Assembly (NCBI GenBank): GCA_014529385.2
Contig: CM043963.1
Location: forward strand, 97,684,412 to 97,748,411
DNA: 64,000 nucleotides
Source of the DNA: Adiantum capillus-veneris
Taxonomy: Eukaryota; Streptophyta; Polypodiopsida; Polypodiales; Pteridaceae
Direction: 5' to 3'
Shown: positions 10,200 to 20,400 of the stretch, piece by piece
Numbering within the stretch: position 1 is the first letter of the stretch
How the letters are laid out: every line of letters begins with the position of its first letter
The notes under the pieces: model-generated
Told to the model about the DNA's origin: nothing
Database searches by the model: none
What the model saw: only the letters and a program-made list of their open reading frames with translations
Translations under genes and position numbers: made by a program

Positions 10200-11104
10200 C
10201 CTTTGACCATTAAACTATGCCTGACCCTTGCCTCGACCAAACAGAGGATGCATATCGCCCCTTTCCCTCGGTGGATGAGGGAAATTTGGAGCATAGTGGC
10301 CCTCCTCTCTGCAATTATAACACATGTCGGGCAATTGCCTAGCCTTGACCCTTCCTGTCCTTGCCTGACCTCTGTCCATAACACTTAAACATAATACGTG
10401 TATTTACTCAGATAAATCTTGAACTGTACGTACCCATTGTTGAGGAATGGTTGCCACCCCCCGATTTGTCTGGTTCTCCCCTTGAACTTCTTCCGTCATA
10501 CTTGAGGTAGGATTGGGAACCATTGCTTCGTATCCCAACGCACCTTTCTCAATCTTGTTTTTAATTTTCTGGCTTTTTGCCCGTGCAATAGCGATGACAG
10601 CTCCGTTGTAATTCTTTGGGCTCTCAAAATCCACCTTTTCATGAACTTTGAGATGCAAACAAGCCATAAATTTTTCCAATTTAAAGTACTCACCACCATT
10701 AGCCAATGCATGGCAACTGCATAGTCTTTCCAACATTCCTCGAAGCGGCTGAGGAAAACACCGAACTCTTCGTTCACATCTTGCTTCAAATTCTTCAGTT
10801 TTGTATCCAGATCAACAGGGGACACCTCTTTACAAAAATCATGCAAAAAGCAAGTCCACAATGCCAACCACATAAGTCTTGGCTCTCCTTCCAGGGCATA
10901 GAACCATGTCTTTGCTCTTCCGCGCATCAACACCAATATCGTTTTCATCTTGCTATCTTCATTTAGCATATGAAGTAATAGCATATACAAAGATCGGCCA
11001 TCCACTCCTCTAGATCTTCTTCTCTGGTCAAAACTGGTCCATAACTGTGCGTTGCCATCTCTCCTTGATGGAAACAACCTTCTTTGTTTAAAACCGATGA
11101 GCAA
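10200..11104 (-). pseudogene. Gypsy Gag with zinc knuckle (broken)
   Basis: Two overlapping minus frames make up Gag. The 202-codon upstream frame shows the retrotransposon gag pattern: MRGRAKTWFYALEGEP, then LWTCFLHDFCKE, then VNEEFGVFLSRFEECW. The second frame (to 10404) continues with LKVHEKVDFESPKNYNGAV. Beyond a UAA it reaches a CCHC-type knuckle near 10280-10325, CYNCREEGHYAPN followed by Phe instead of the fourth ligand Cys, so the knuckle is one ligand short. Gag would form the virus-like particle and bind RNA. The start lies within a few bases of the primer site, so the leader is extremely short or the true ATG is lost. Confidence 0.7.
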
Positions 11105-11110
11105 TCAGCT

Positions 11111-11130
11111 GCTCCTCAGTGGGGGCACCA
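11111..11130 (-). other. Primer binding site of the minus-strand gypsy element
   Basis: On the minus strand TGGTGCCCCCACTGAGGAGC follows an LTR-like end (CTCCATCTT). The plus-strand gypsy element has nearly the same site at 33960-33980. TGG pairs with the CCA end of a tRNA; I cannot name the tRNA. Confidence 0.55.
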
Positions 11131-11542
11131 AAAGATGGAGAGGGGTAATGAGGAACACACCCGACACACAATACAATGCCTCCCTATAGCTCAAGGTATC
11201 CACAACACCCCTAACCTCTCGAATAACACCTTCAGATTGGCTAATTTGGGTTAACAGAACCACCTTTGTGCACAAAACAACAATCTCCTACTCTGCAAAA
11301 ACACCACTTAGCACAAATGCACCTTGACAACTCAACTCACCCTTCCCAACTCACACATCACCCCGATTTTGCCCTCTTTGCACCACCACTCTATACGATG
11401 CGGGCACACACCTCTGCAAGCATCAACATGCACACAAAGAGCAAGAGAAAAGAAGGGGGATGCAGAGAAGCGACACCCGGAAAATGGAGCAAAGGTTAAG
11501 TAGTATTTAGCAAGGAGATAGTAGAATCAATTTTGCAGCTCC

Positions 11543-11582
11543 AATGGAAAACTTCTACACACAATGGAAAACTTCTACACAC
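11543..11582 (+). repeat. Perfect 20-bp tandem duplication
   Basis: AATGGAAAACTTCTACACAC occurs twice back to back, inside the presumed U5 or R region. Confidence 0.9.
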
Positions 11583-11644
11583 AGGTTGTAGACTTGCAAA
11601 ATATCTTGTTGGCAAAAAAGCCCTTTAATTTTCATGTGCAGCCC

Positions 11645-11652
11645 CTTTTATA
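11645..11652 (-). promoter_or_regulatory. Candidate LTR TATA box
   Basis: TATAAAAG on the minus strand lies within CTCCTATAAAAGGGGCTG, upstream of the gypsy gag on the same strand. Confidence 0.45.
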
Positions 11653-11977
11653 GGAGTTGCTAAGCTCAAAGAAAAAAGGGGAGCTCCCTAGCTCGTGCAC
11701 CTTAACTTGAGCTCCTTTTGGTATTTTTTATATCACCTTTACTTGCTTTAATCCTTTTAGAAACCTCTGCATGAGCTTGCCACCCTTACAAGTTTCTATT
11801 TCCACTCTCCCTCCCCCTCACATGGCACTTTGATCACTTTGTCCGGCTTGGGTTTGGGCCCTTGGAATTGCCCCTTTGGATTGCTTTGGCCACTTTAAAT
11901 TATCCTCTAGGCCGCCTGGCTTGTCCACCCTTTGAACTGGCCCTTACCTCACCTTGGAGCAACCTCGGATTTCTTCT

Positions 11978-11980
<3 letters not shown>

Positions 11981-12015
<35 letters not shown>
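11981..12015 (+). repeat. (CT)n microsatellite
   Basis: About 17 CT units preceded by TTC triplets. Confidence 0.95.
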
Positions 12016-12018
<3 letters not shown>

Positions 12019-12080
12019 CCCGCTTTTGGATTGTACCTTCTTGCTTCCCTTGGCACATGGCACCCCCTTGGGGGATCTTT

Positions 12081-12083
<3 letters not shown>

Positions 12084-12147
<64 letters not shown>
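12084..12147 (+). repeat. (CT)n microsatellite
   Basis: About 32 CT units. The long serine-leucine frames here are artefacts of the repeat. Confidence 0.95.
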
Positions 12148-12152
<5 letters not shown>

Positions 12153-12180
12153 GGAACCACCTCCTATATTTGTGCTCGGG

Positions 12181-12204
12181 ACCACTAGCGATATTGCTAG
12201 TGGT
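12181..12204. repeat. Perfect 9-bp inverted repeat
   Basis: ACCACTAGC and GCTAGTGGT are separated by six bases. The CTAG/GTGCTAG theme recurs at 20066 and 63570. Confidence 0.7.
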
Positions 12205-13118
12205 GCCCTAGCCTTTGCCTCAAAAAGCTTGGCGGCGTGTGAACCGGCCCACAGCGGGCACCATGCCAGGTCATCATCATGCGCGCCTCCACTCAAAGCC
12301 ATCGTCGGCCAATGTCAGCGGGCTGCGCCATGTGCTACCTTCACAAACCAAGATCGTTGCCAGCGATCAACTGTGCCAGCACGCACGGCCACAACAGAGT
12401 GTGGATACAGCCCGCCATCGCTGAGCACTAGGGAGAGCTTTCTCTCGCCTTCACAGTCACAAATGGGCTCACACCCCGGGTGATATATGCTGGCCGCCTT
12501 CTTCAACACTTTGCATGTGGCTTTAATGCCATCCTGCTACGTGCCTGCATATGGGGGTGCCTCTCCTTTAAGTGGGTTGAACAAATCTCCATTAGCATAG
12601 AAAAACACTTTTTTTTTAATGCCATTTCCTTCCCCTGCCATTTCATACCTGAGGCTCCAATTGCCCTGCTATAAAAGGCCAACCGCAACTCCACTTTTTT
12701 TACTCCGAACCCCTTTATTCTTGCCGCATTTTGATTCCCTCATGGTCTCGAACAGCGAGTACCAAAATTGAAAAAAACATATGGCATCACTTTTACTGCG
12801 ACTGCTCCTTGACATCCAATTGCTTTAACTTTCCGATCTGGGGTTTGTTTGACAAGAAACAACTTCCTTCCATCTCCATATGAAGTGTTCTACCTTCCAG
12901 AACCTGGTCAAACCCAAAAGGATGCTCGATGGCCCAATTCCCAATGCAGTCAACCCGGTCCATAACTGGCCCCCGACAAAACTTCAATTGGCCATAACTT
13001 GCAATCCAGAGCTCTGATTGGCAATCCGAGAAGACAGGGATGCTCCAGAATGCAAGCACTACACATTTATACAATAACATCCACTTGGGCCACCTATCCC
13101 CAACTGCTCTAAAACATA
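12205..13118. other. No recognisable gene
   Basis: GC-richer DNA to about 12480, then AT-richer. A plus-strand CTATAAAAGG at 12670 could be an LTR TATA box. The open frame at 12793-13080 on the minus strand overlaps leader-like sequence and has no known motif. Confidence 0.4.
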
Positions 13119-13387
13119 TCTAATGAGTGAAAAAGGGCCTTGAATGCTTCATTGACTTGCATGCATGGGTAAACTTGTGAGCTCATTCCCAATCATGGGG
13201 TGGCTCCCTTATCAACCGATGGACCTTTGATCCATTGGAACTGTCATCGCTCATCACGAGCATGGTGTAATTGTTATGTTATGATAACATAATACACTCA
13301 CTTTTGTGAGTTTTGCCAAAACAAAAAAAAGTATGAGATAGATATGGTTTAAGTTGCACCTTTCAAGGTGATAGGGCTATATCATGC
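13119..13387 (+). repeat. Dispersed repeat, copy 1 (pair with 18019)
   Basis: It starts TAATGAGTGAAAAAGGGCC and ends GATAGGGCTATATCATG. The same sequence, with scattered differences, lies at 18019-18273. It contains the palindrome TTATGTTATGATAACATAA in this copy. It could be a short LTR or a non-autonomous element; termini are not resolved. Confidence 0.75.
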
Positions 13388-13570
13388 TAGTGTAAAAACG
13401 ATTACTCTTTATCAATACACTCCTTTAATACACTCTTATTAATAACACTCCTATTAATACCTCTCAAGGTGATAGGGCTATATCATGCTAGTGTATAAAC
13501 GATTACTCTTTATTAATAAACTCTTATATGTTTATATCATGCTAGAAAACGATTACTCCTATTAATACAC
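13365..13570 (+). repeat. Imperfect local tandem duplication
   Basis: The block AAGGTGATAGGGCTATATCATGC followed by TAGTGTA(A/T)AAACGATTACTC occurs near 13365 and near 13465. A shorter third version (ATATCATGCTAGAAAACGATTACTCC) lies near 13525. Confidence 0.7.
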
Positions 13571-14418
13571 TCTTTATTCTTTTGTTCTCTAAATCCTTTT
13601 TCAACAAAACAAAAAAATGAATGCAGCTTTAAAAAATAACATTTGGAAGGACATGGCGTATTTCTCTTCAAGACTTTCAAGGCTTGGACACATGTTTCAC
13701 AAATAGAATTGAACGACCTTCATCTAGGGTACGGGGCCATAAGTACCTTTATGGAGGCATTAGATTTGTCTGTGTTGCATCGTTTCGAGCATGGATAGGC
13801 AAGCACAACAAAAAACTTGGCGAGAATGCAACTCAACACGCGAAGATTGGCATTGTTTTCTGGTTTCGTGTGTGTTACAAAAGTGAGAGCCAGTTACTAG
13901 TCACTTGAGGGGGTATTTAAAGACTAAGCAGCCGGCAAGGATCAAACTGACAATCGAATGGCCAACACTCAATCCCAATCGCGCTACCCATCCAATCTCT
14001 CACTTGATCGTGTCCTATTCCTGGTGCTTAAATGTGTTAAATTATTGGGAGTGGACACATCCCATACCTGGACCCCGTCCCGTAATTGTTCTGCTTACCG
14101 TATATGGAATCACTAAGGCCTTTAGCAAGCCAAAAGACACACAAGAATTAACTAGTATGTGACCTGCACATTGCTGCAGCCAAGGAAACAATGCCTCTAT
14201 TCTCATAGGGGTATCTTCTCTTCCAAGTGGAACACTGTCAATACTCTCTTCCTACACGTATAGTCTCGCATTTATAAAAGTGATGCATGACACGACCTCT
14301 TAATAGATGCTGCAAAGCATTCTTTTGATACCAAGATTGGAAGCTTCTCATAGACATTATTTTTCATGAGGTGATAGCCCTTGTTCAACAAACTTAGGAG
14401 TGCTCTAATTCTATTGGG
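13571..14418. other. No recognisable gene
   Basis: Two plus-strand frames (13684-13908 and 13905-14162) lack any motif I know and probably arise by chance. Confidence 0.4.
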
Positions 14419-14550
<132 letters not shown>

Positions 14551-14770
14551 TTACTTCATTTGGTCTACCTTGATCTAGCAATGCTACCAAGCTTGATTAT
14601 AGAGATTAGATAAGTTAGCATGGTGTGAAGAGATGAAATCTAAGAGAATAAAACTTTTTTTTATGAAGTGAGTTCTAGAATTGGTTTCAATGATAGCAAC
14701 GCAATTGGATTTAATATCTCCGCTCCACTCTCTTACTTGCTTCTATCCTTGTAAGTATGTATGGATGTAT

Positions 14771-14800
14771 GTACACACATATATATATATATATCTATAT

Positions 14801-14854
<54 letters not shown>

Positions 14855-14938
14855 GCTTGAAGCGAAGATTTGTCACATAAGACTTGAGACATCATGATAT
14901 GTTTCAATTATATCTATATGTACACATAGTGTGCGAGC

Positions 14939-14979
<41 letters not shown>

Positions 14980-15015
14980 TGCTTGAAGGAAAGATTTGTC
15001 ACATAGGTCTTGAGT
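14771..15015 (+). repeat. Tandem duplication with (AC)n tracts
   Basis: ATATCTATATGTACACA, then an AC tract, then TGCTTGAAG(C/G)GAAGATTTGTC occurs twice (from about 14791 and about 14909). Both copies carry a long (AC)n at the same place, so the microsatellite was copied with the unit or expanded in both. Confidence 0.8.
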
Positions 15016-15215
15016 TTGTCACATTTGTCATGGAGAGGCATCTTGCTATTGTTCCAATACAATAACTAAGACATTCAAAGTTTCTATGCTCCCCTCGCCC
15101 CCCCCGCCCCCAAAACCCTCTAGTTGAAGTGACTATCCCAGGTGGACATATAAAAAGGAGAAGCGAACTCTTTTTTCTCATTTTTTTGAAAAGAAAAATA
15201 TAGATGGCTATGATT

Positions 15216-15217
<2 letters not shown>

Positions 15218-15247
<30 letters not shown>
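15218..15247 (+). repeat. (CT)n microsatellite
   Basis: About 15 CT units. Confidence 0.95.
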
Positions 15248-15248
<1 letters not shown>

Positions 15249-15317
15249 CATCAGATAGATCTTTGAGATTTCATTGGATGTTCTTACAACATTTCAAATT
15301 CTCCTTTTATCAAGACA

Positions 15318-15318
<1 letters not shown>

Positions 15319-15353
<35 letters not shown>

Positions 15354-15363
15354 AGAGAGAGAG
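15319..15363 (+). repeat. (GT)n(GA)n microsatellite
   Basis: About 10 GT units followed by about 12 GA units. Confidence 0.95.
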
Positions 15364-15654
15364 AAGAGATGAAACAAAAATAACTTTATTCTTACCCATG
15401 TTGTGATATATCTTTTGGGATTGTTCTGATGGCATTAAAAATTTTCTTCTTGTTTATCTTCTCTCTCTCTTTATCCTCCTCCTCCTCCTTCCCATAGATA
15501 TTCACTTTTGTAGAAGGCTTGTCTTATAACTTTTAAAGTCACTTTAGATGGTTCCTACACGCGAGCATTTTGTTCTGTCTTCCTCTCTCCTCTTGCGTCA
15601 TTTGTTGGACTTTGCATTTCAACACATTAAATACGGCACTTAACAATTTTCCTC

Positions 15655-15684
15655 TCCCCCCCCCCCTCTCTCTCTCTCTCTCTC
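15655..15684 (+). repeat. Poly-C then (CT)n
   Basis: A run of about 12 C (15655-15666) followed by CT units at the edge of the duplication starting at 15680. Confidence 0.9.
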
Positions 15685-16013
15685 GCATTGATTTTAGATT
15701 GGCACCCTTACCTACCAAAATCTAAGGATTTTATAGATTTTTAAGCATGGCCCACATGTTAACTCTTAAAAATGAGAAGAACAAAATATTCAAGGATTGG
15801 TAAAAGGTCCATCAACTGGGAAATCTCTCTACCCATTTGGGGTGTTCTCTCTCGTTGATTTTAGATTGGTAACCTTGTTTGCCAAAATTTAAGGAATTTA
15901 TAGACTTTGAGGCATGACCCACATGCTAAATCTTAAAAATGAAAAGAAAAAAATATCTAAGAATTGGTAAAAGATCCATTAAGTGGAAAATCTCTCTACC
16001 TATTTGGGGTGTT
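15680..16013 (+). repeat. Tandem duplication, unit about 166 bp
   Basis: The unit runs from CTCTCG(CA)TTGATTTTAG to CTATTTGGGGTGTT-like sequence and occurs at 15680-15847 and 15848-16013. The copies differ by many single-base changes, so the duplication is not recent. Confidence 0.85.
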
Positions 16014-16209
16014 AAGTTGAGGGTTGGTCTTTGTCGGGCATTTAATCCATTTTTACGGGTAAAAAACTTTAGCTATCCTTTTAAAAATACACTAATGCCA
16101 AAAAATAATATCTTGAAAATTGAAAAAGTGTGTGAGCCCAACGGTAAAATCTTTCTTTCTCTCTCTCCCCCTCATAAATGTACATGTGTATGCACACATG
16201 CAATGTGAT

Positions 16210-16211
<2 letters not shown>

Positions 16212-16286
<75 letters not shown>

Positions 16287-16295
16287 CAATGTGGT

Positions 16296-16341
<46 letters not shown>
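16212..16341 (+). repeat. Compound (CT)n(CA)n-(CT)n microsatellite
   Basis: About 22 CT, 14 CA, a short AAAGCAATGTGGTG spacer, then about 23 CT. Confidence 0.95.
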
Positions 16342-16343
<2 letters not shown>

Positions 16344-16934
16344 GGTTAATAATGTGGATAATGATCCCTACATTTGCATGCCATGTATGTTCTCAAAGGG
16401 AGACAACCTCAAGTTGACGTTAGGCGAGCTTTTTTCTTTTTTTCAATCTCTTTAAAAAAATACATATTTCTAAATTTTTTTAAAACATATCAATATTAGT
16501 TTTGAAAAAAGCGCCTTGAAAAGATAAAACAAAATATATCTTCAAAAATTATATTTCCATTAGACAAAAATCACTAATTTTTTTATTTTTTTTTGTTATA
16601 TCTTCAAAAAGTAAATTCGCATTAAGTAACAAAACCTCCACTAAAGTTATCCCCTTTTGGTTATGTGCAATCAAACTTCAACATTTATTTTATGTGGAAT
16701 AGAAAGTCTCTTGGCTTTACATTTGAAAAGACTTGTCACTTCTTACTTTTTGAAAGCTGTCATTTCTTACAATCTTACCCTTTACTTTTGCATTTTAGAT
16801 TAGATGTTTTGTAAGGTGTTTTTTGAAATGAACCGGGACTGGGACTGACACGTGGACGCCCTCTCCTTCCTTGAAAATTTTAAGCTGCATTATAATGAGT
16901 ATAGATTTAAGCTCCACTATAAAGAGTATAGAAG
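16342..16934. other. No recognisable gene
   Basis: AT-rich DNA with A and T runs and no long open frame. Confidence 0.5.
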
Positions 16935-17062
16935 GTTGCAAATTCAAGTTTTTTCAATAGTCACCTTGCATATTCAACTCTTGGAAATTCATCACATCAT
17001 ATCAATGCAAGCTTTATTGTAACCCCAAGTAGCCAAATAAAGAACTAGTGTAGCGGGGGGGG

Positions 17063-17103
<41 letters not shown>

Positions 17104-17316
17104 TTATAGAGGCCTTGCATATTCCATGTTCCCCTTGCATGCCATCCACGTGGCTCCTATTAGCCCTTATTCATAAAACGCTTGTCCCATAGTTCCACCC
17201 TTGCAAATTCAAGGTTCTTTCAATAATCTCCTGGAATATTCAACTCTTGGAATTTCACCACATTATATCAATGCTAGATTTACTTTAACCTCAAGTAACC
17301 AAATAAAGAACTAGTG

Positions 17317-17361
<45 letters not shown>
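16935..17361 (+). repeat. Duplicated block, each copy ending in (GA)n
   Basis: The block TTGCAAATTCAAG ... CCAAATAAAGAACTAGTG is at 16935-17052 and 17211-17317. Each copy is followed at once by a GA tract (17065-17101 after a G run, and 17317-17361). Confidence 0.85.
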
Positions 17362-17362
<1 letters not shown>

Positions 17363-18018
17363 CTTAAGGGAGGGAACCAAATTTTGTCACATCGAGCACT
17401 CTATCATAACCAAGAGTCCAACTTGATGAGATTAAACAATACTAGTACAGACGACCGCCTTCGGCGGCCTCTCTCTCTCCCCCCTCTCTCCCTCTTTATT
17501 GCGTGCAAAGGGGCTTTTTTAGTTTTGGACTCACCCTTCAGGTCGCAGATTGCGACACGTGTAAAGGGCTCGCCCTTCCGCCATATTATATTAGTAGATA
17601 CTAATGGATTTGAGTTAGTTAAGAAGTATGAGATAGATGGGAGCTTTGCCAACTAGGGTTAAGATTTCCATCAGGGGAATTGGTTCGAATAAATGCTCGC
17701 AATTCAAAACGGCTTTCAAAGACCTCCCTCGTCTATTCAAGGCATGCCCATCAATTTGTGGACTGGTAGGGAAGATTTACAAATGAACTCAAAAGACCTA
17801 GAAAATAGGATTCTTCAAGAACGATCTCTTCTTGGGAGGAAGGTGTTCAAGAGCCAAACGACGCTTATCACTATGCAAATAGTGAGGTTCTGTTACTTCA
17901 AAAATATTCGAAAGACAAGGAACTGTCGGATTTTTGAGAATACCATGGAAACAACTAAGTTCACAAAAATTATCCAAGAAAGTCGGGGGCAATCATCATC
18001 ATGGAAAAACAGATGTAA
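17362..18018. other. No recognisable gene
   Basis: A plus-strand frame at 17384-17656 overlaps a CT-rich stretch. No domain is visible. Confidence 0.4.
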
Positions 18019-18273
18019 TCTAATGAGTGAAAAAGGGCCTTGGATGCTTCATTGACTGGCATGCATGGGTAAAGTTGTGAGCTGATTCCCAATCATGGGG
18101 TGGCTCCCCTATCAACCGATGTAACCTTAACCCATTGGAACTGTCATGGGGCGTAATTGTTAAGTTTTGATAACATAATACACTCACTTTTGTGAGTTTT
18201 GCCAAAAAAGAAAAAAGTATGAGATAGATATGGTTTAAGTTGCACCTTTCAAGGTGATAGGGCTATATCATGC
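18019..18273 (+). repeat. Dispersed repeat, copy 2 (pair with 13119)
   Basis: Same orientation as copy 1. It lacks about 14 bp present in copy 1 around CGCTCATCACGAGCATGG. It ends at the same GGGCTATATCATGC junction, beyond which the two loci differ. Confidence 0.75.
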
Positions 18274-18400
18274 AACAACACTAATCAATAGCATTATAAT
18301 TACTTGCAAGAACACTAATCAATAGCATTATAATTAATCAATAGTAAAAACGATTACTTGCAACAACACTAATCAATAGCATTATAATTAACAAAGTTAG
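18274..18400 (+). repeat. Short tandem repeat, unit about 35 bp
   Basis: ACACTAATCAATAGCATTATAATTA occurs three times (from about 18278, 18312 and 18366). Confidence 0.85.
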
Positions 18401-18440
18401 TTGAAATGGGAGCAAAATTGATAAACACCCACATCGTGGC

Positions 18441-18775
18441 TTGGCCTCATAAGAATTTTCCATATAAATTAGTTGTTATGGCAAAAATGTGGTGTCCATT
18501 TTGGACCAGAGGAGAACTATGATTCTATTTTTCTATTGTATGAATCTATGTTTCTAAACTAGGATTGAAAACCTAGGCACATCATGTGTTGGCCTCATAA
18601 GAATTTTCCATATAAATTAGTTGTTATGATAGAAATGTGGTGTCCAAACAATGATAACGATAGGTGAGGTTTTAGTGACAAAAGAGTGGTAGCGACGAGA
18701 ATATGTTGGTACATATGAATCTATTTTTCTATTGTAGGAATCTATGTTTCTAAACTAGGATTTGAAAACCTAGGC
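18441..18775 (+). repeat. Tandem duplication, unit about 140-185 bp
   Basis: TTGGCCTCATAAGAATTTTC to AAAACCTAGGC occurs at 18441-18578 and 18589-18775. The second copy carries about 45 extra bases in the middle. Confidence 0.85.
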
Positions 18776-19096
18776 TTTAAAAATCCCTAATATTTATACA
18801 CTAAGCTAATGTTGGTAGCTAGAGAAACTAAGTTTGTCTATAATTGTATGCACGTGTGTTGTTCCCATTAGAACAATATACTACTCTTGTGGTATCTCAT
18901 GAAAGATCAGAGCTTAAACATCTCCACAAGTTGATGGTGTGAGGAGATTGTGCGCATCTTATGGCGAGGACGTGTAAAAAGAAGTTCAAAAACAAAAAAC
19001 AAAAAACACTTCTCAAACACACCCAAAAAGGTTACCCTTTGCAAGTCTGTCTCAATCATCATCTTTTATAAAGGTTCAAATAGCATGCCAAAATTC

Positions 19097-19100
<4 letters not shown>

Positions 19101-19130
<30 letters not shown>

Positions 19131-19131
19131 G
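19101..19131 (+). repeat. (GA)n microsatellite
   Basis: About 15 units. Confidence 0.95.
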
Positions 19132-19200
19132 CATGTACATGTAGGGACAAAGAAATACACACAAGGATTCTCTCACACACACAAACATGCGTGTGTGGCA

Positions 19201-19203
<3 letters not shown>

Positions 19204-19245
<42 letters not shown>
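19204..19245 (+). repeat. (AT)n microsatellite
   Basis: About 21 units. Confidence 0.95.
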
Positions 19246-19248
<3 letters not shown>

Positions 19249-19288
19249 CTTGCTTTTATATGCATGGATAATAAGGAGAGGAGAACAC

Positions 19289-19340
19289 GGGGGGGGGGGG
19301 GGGGGGGGGGGGGAGAGGGAGAGAGAGAGAGAGAGAGAGG
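19289..19340 (+). repeat. Poly-G (25) then (GA)n
   Basis: An uninterrupted run of 25 G, then GA units. Run lengths may be affected by assembly. Confidence 0.9.
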
Positions 19341-19645
19341 CCAAAGTATGGGCAATCTCCTAAAAGAAGTACCGTCAAATATTTGGATCCTAAAAGAAGT
19401 ACGGTCAAATATTTGGATTGAAAAGCTCTGTGCTTAGATTCATCCATTTCAAAGGTATGCTCAACTCTTTCTTTTTGTAATAGAGCTTCAACACACTTTG
19501 GAGCACTTTGAATTTTAATTTTTGCTTTGAGGTATGCTTGCGCAATTCTTAGATAGTTCATGCTAACGAGCGAGGCTCCCGCTGCCTCTAGTGGCTGTGC
19601 TTCCTACAATAGCAAGGAAAGAAAAATTACTCAAAGCAATGGACA

Positions 19646-19907
19646 TATGTCTTGAACAATATTAGAACCATGAAAGTAAAATCTAATAGATGTCATGCTA
19701 GTGAGATACAAAGCTTTCTCAACCAGCTCCTTTCTCGTGCTATTCATAATGACCTTTGCCTCCTTGAATATTGAATCTACTTATACAAGCAAGTTGATCG
19801 AGCTATTGATGCCCTCTTCATGCATGAGCACCCATATCTACTTTCCACAAACCTTGCATTTACAACCCTTTGCCCTCAACATGCCCTCATCTTCTTTTCT
19901 TGGCTCA

Positions 19908-19960
<53 letters not shown>

Positions 19961-20275
19961 GGTGGGCTACTAATTTGACAACTTTGACAATCTTGATACT
20001 TCTCGATTGGCCTTCTACTTCTCTCTCTCATTCACCTCCATGAGTTCGGGGAGGGGGGACGCTAGCGCTAGTGCTAGTGCTAGTGCCCTCTAGCCTTCAA
20101 TTTAAAAGAGAAGGCGGGGGGGGGGGGGGCGCTTGAGGGACCCTGCATGTGAAAGTGCCCTACAAGCCCACCACATCATCACCTGCTACTAGATCTACTG
20201 TCCACTATCGCAACGTCGTCCAATGACTGAGAGCGCTGCCCGACTGTGCAAAACTAGCGATAGAGCCTGTAAAAC
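19646..20275 (+). repeat. Dispersed repeat A, with internal (GA)n; inverted partner at 63385-64000
   Basis: The sequence from GTCTTGAACAATATTAGAACC to ACTAGCGATAGAGC is the reverse complement of the window's right end, including the internal GA tract (19911-19954 against CT at 63688-63732) and the GCTAGTGCTAGTG block. Open frames inside it show no domain. It may be an LTR or a non-autonomous element. Confidence 0.85.
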
Positions 20276-20400
20276 AGAATTGCACTTGTAACATTGAGAG
20301 TACGGAATTAAGATAGTTCTAGTGAGAATTTCTTAAGAGAATTCATCATAAACATAAGAAGGATACTTGATTAGGGGTAGAAACCTAACCCTTATACCTA

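Larger units (their letters stand above)
6671..11135 (-). mobile_element. Ty3/gypsy element with dual RNase H (Tat-like), gag to half of integrase
   Basis: Read leftward from a primer site at 11130, the order is gag, zinc knuckle, aspartic protease, reverse transcriptase, RNase H, a second RNase H of the RVT_3 type, and integrase up to the second catalytic Asp. The extra RNase H between RT-RH and integrase is the hallmark of the plant Tat lineage. The coding sequence is split over all three minus frames with many stops. The rest of the integrase is found inverted at 4970. Partial copies lie at 20401-21628 and 61845-62845. Confidence 0.8.
11136..11980 (-). repeat. Probable R/U5 and part of U3 of the 5' LTR of the minus gypsy element
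   Basis: The segment abuts the primer site and contains a minus-strand TATA box at 11645-11652 about 510 bp from the LTR end. The far boundary could not be found. Sequence at 12955-13040 contains a typical plant leader phrase (GGCCATAACTTGCAATCC), so LTR or leader material may extend that far. Confidence 0.4.

Noticed and set aside
12084-12147. Long Ser-Leu or Arg-Glu open frames over CT/GA tracts (also at 16.2, 29.4 and 32.3 kb and others)
   Set aside because: Dinucleotide repeats are open in several frames by composition; no domain extends on either side.
12793-13080. 95-codon minus-strand frame
   Set aside because: It overlaps a phrase typical of plant LTR leaders and has no protein-family signature.
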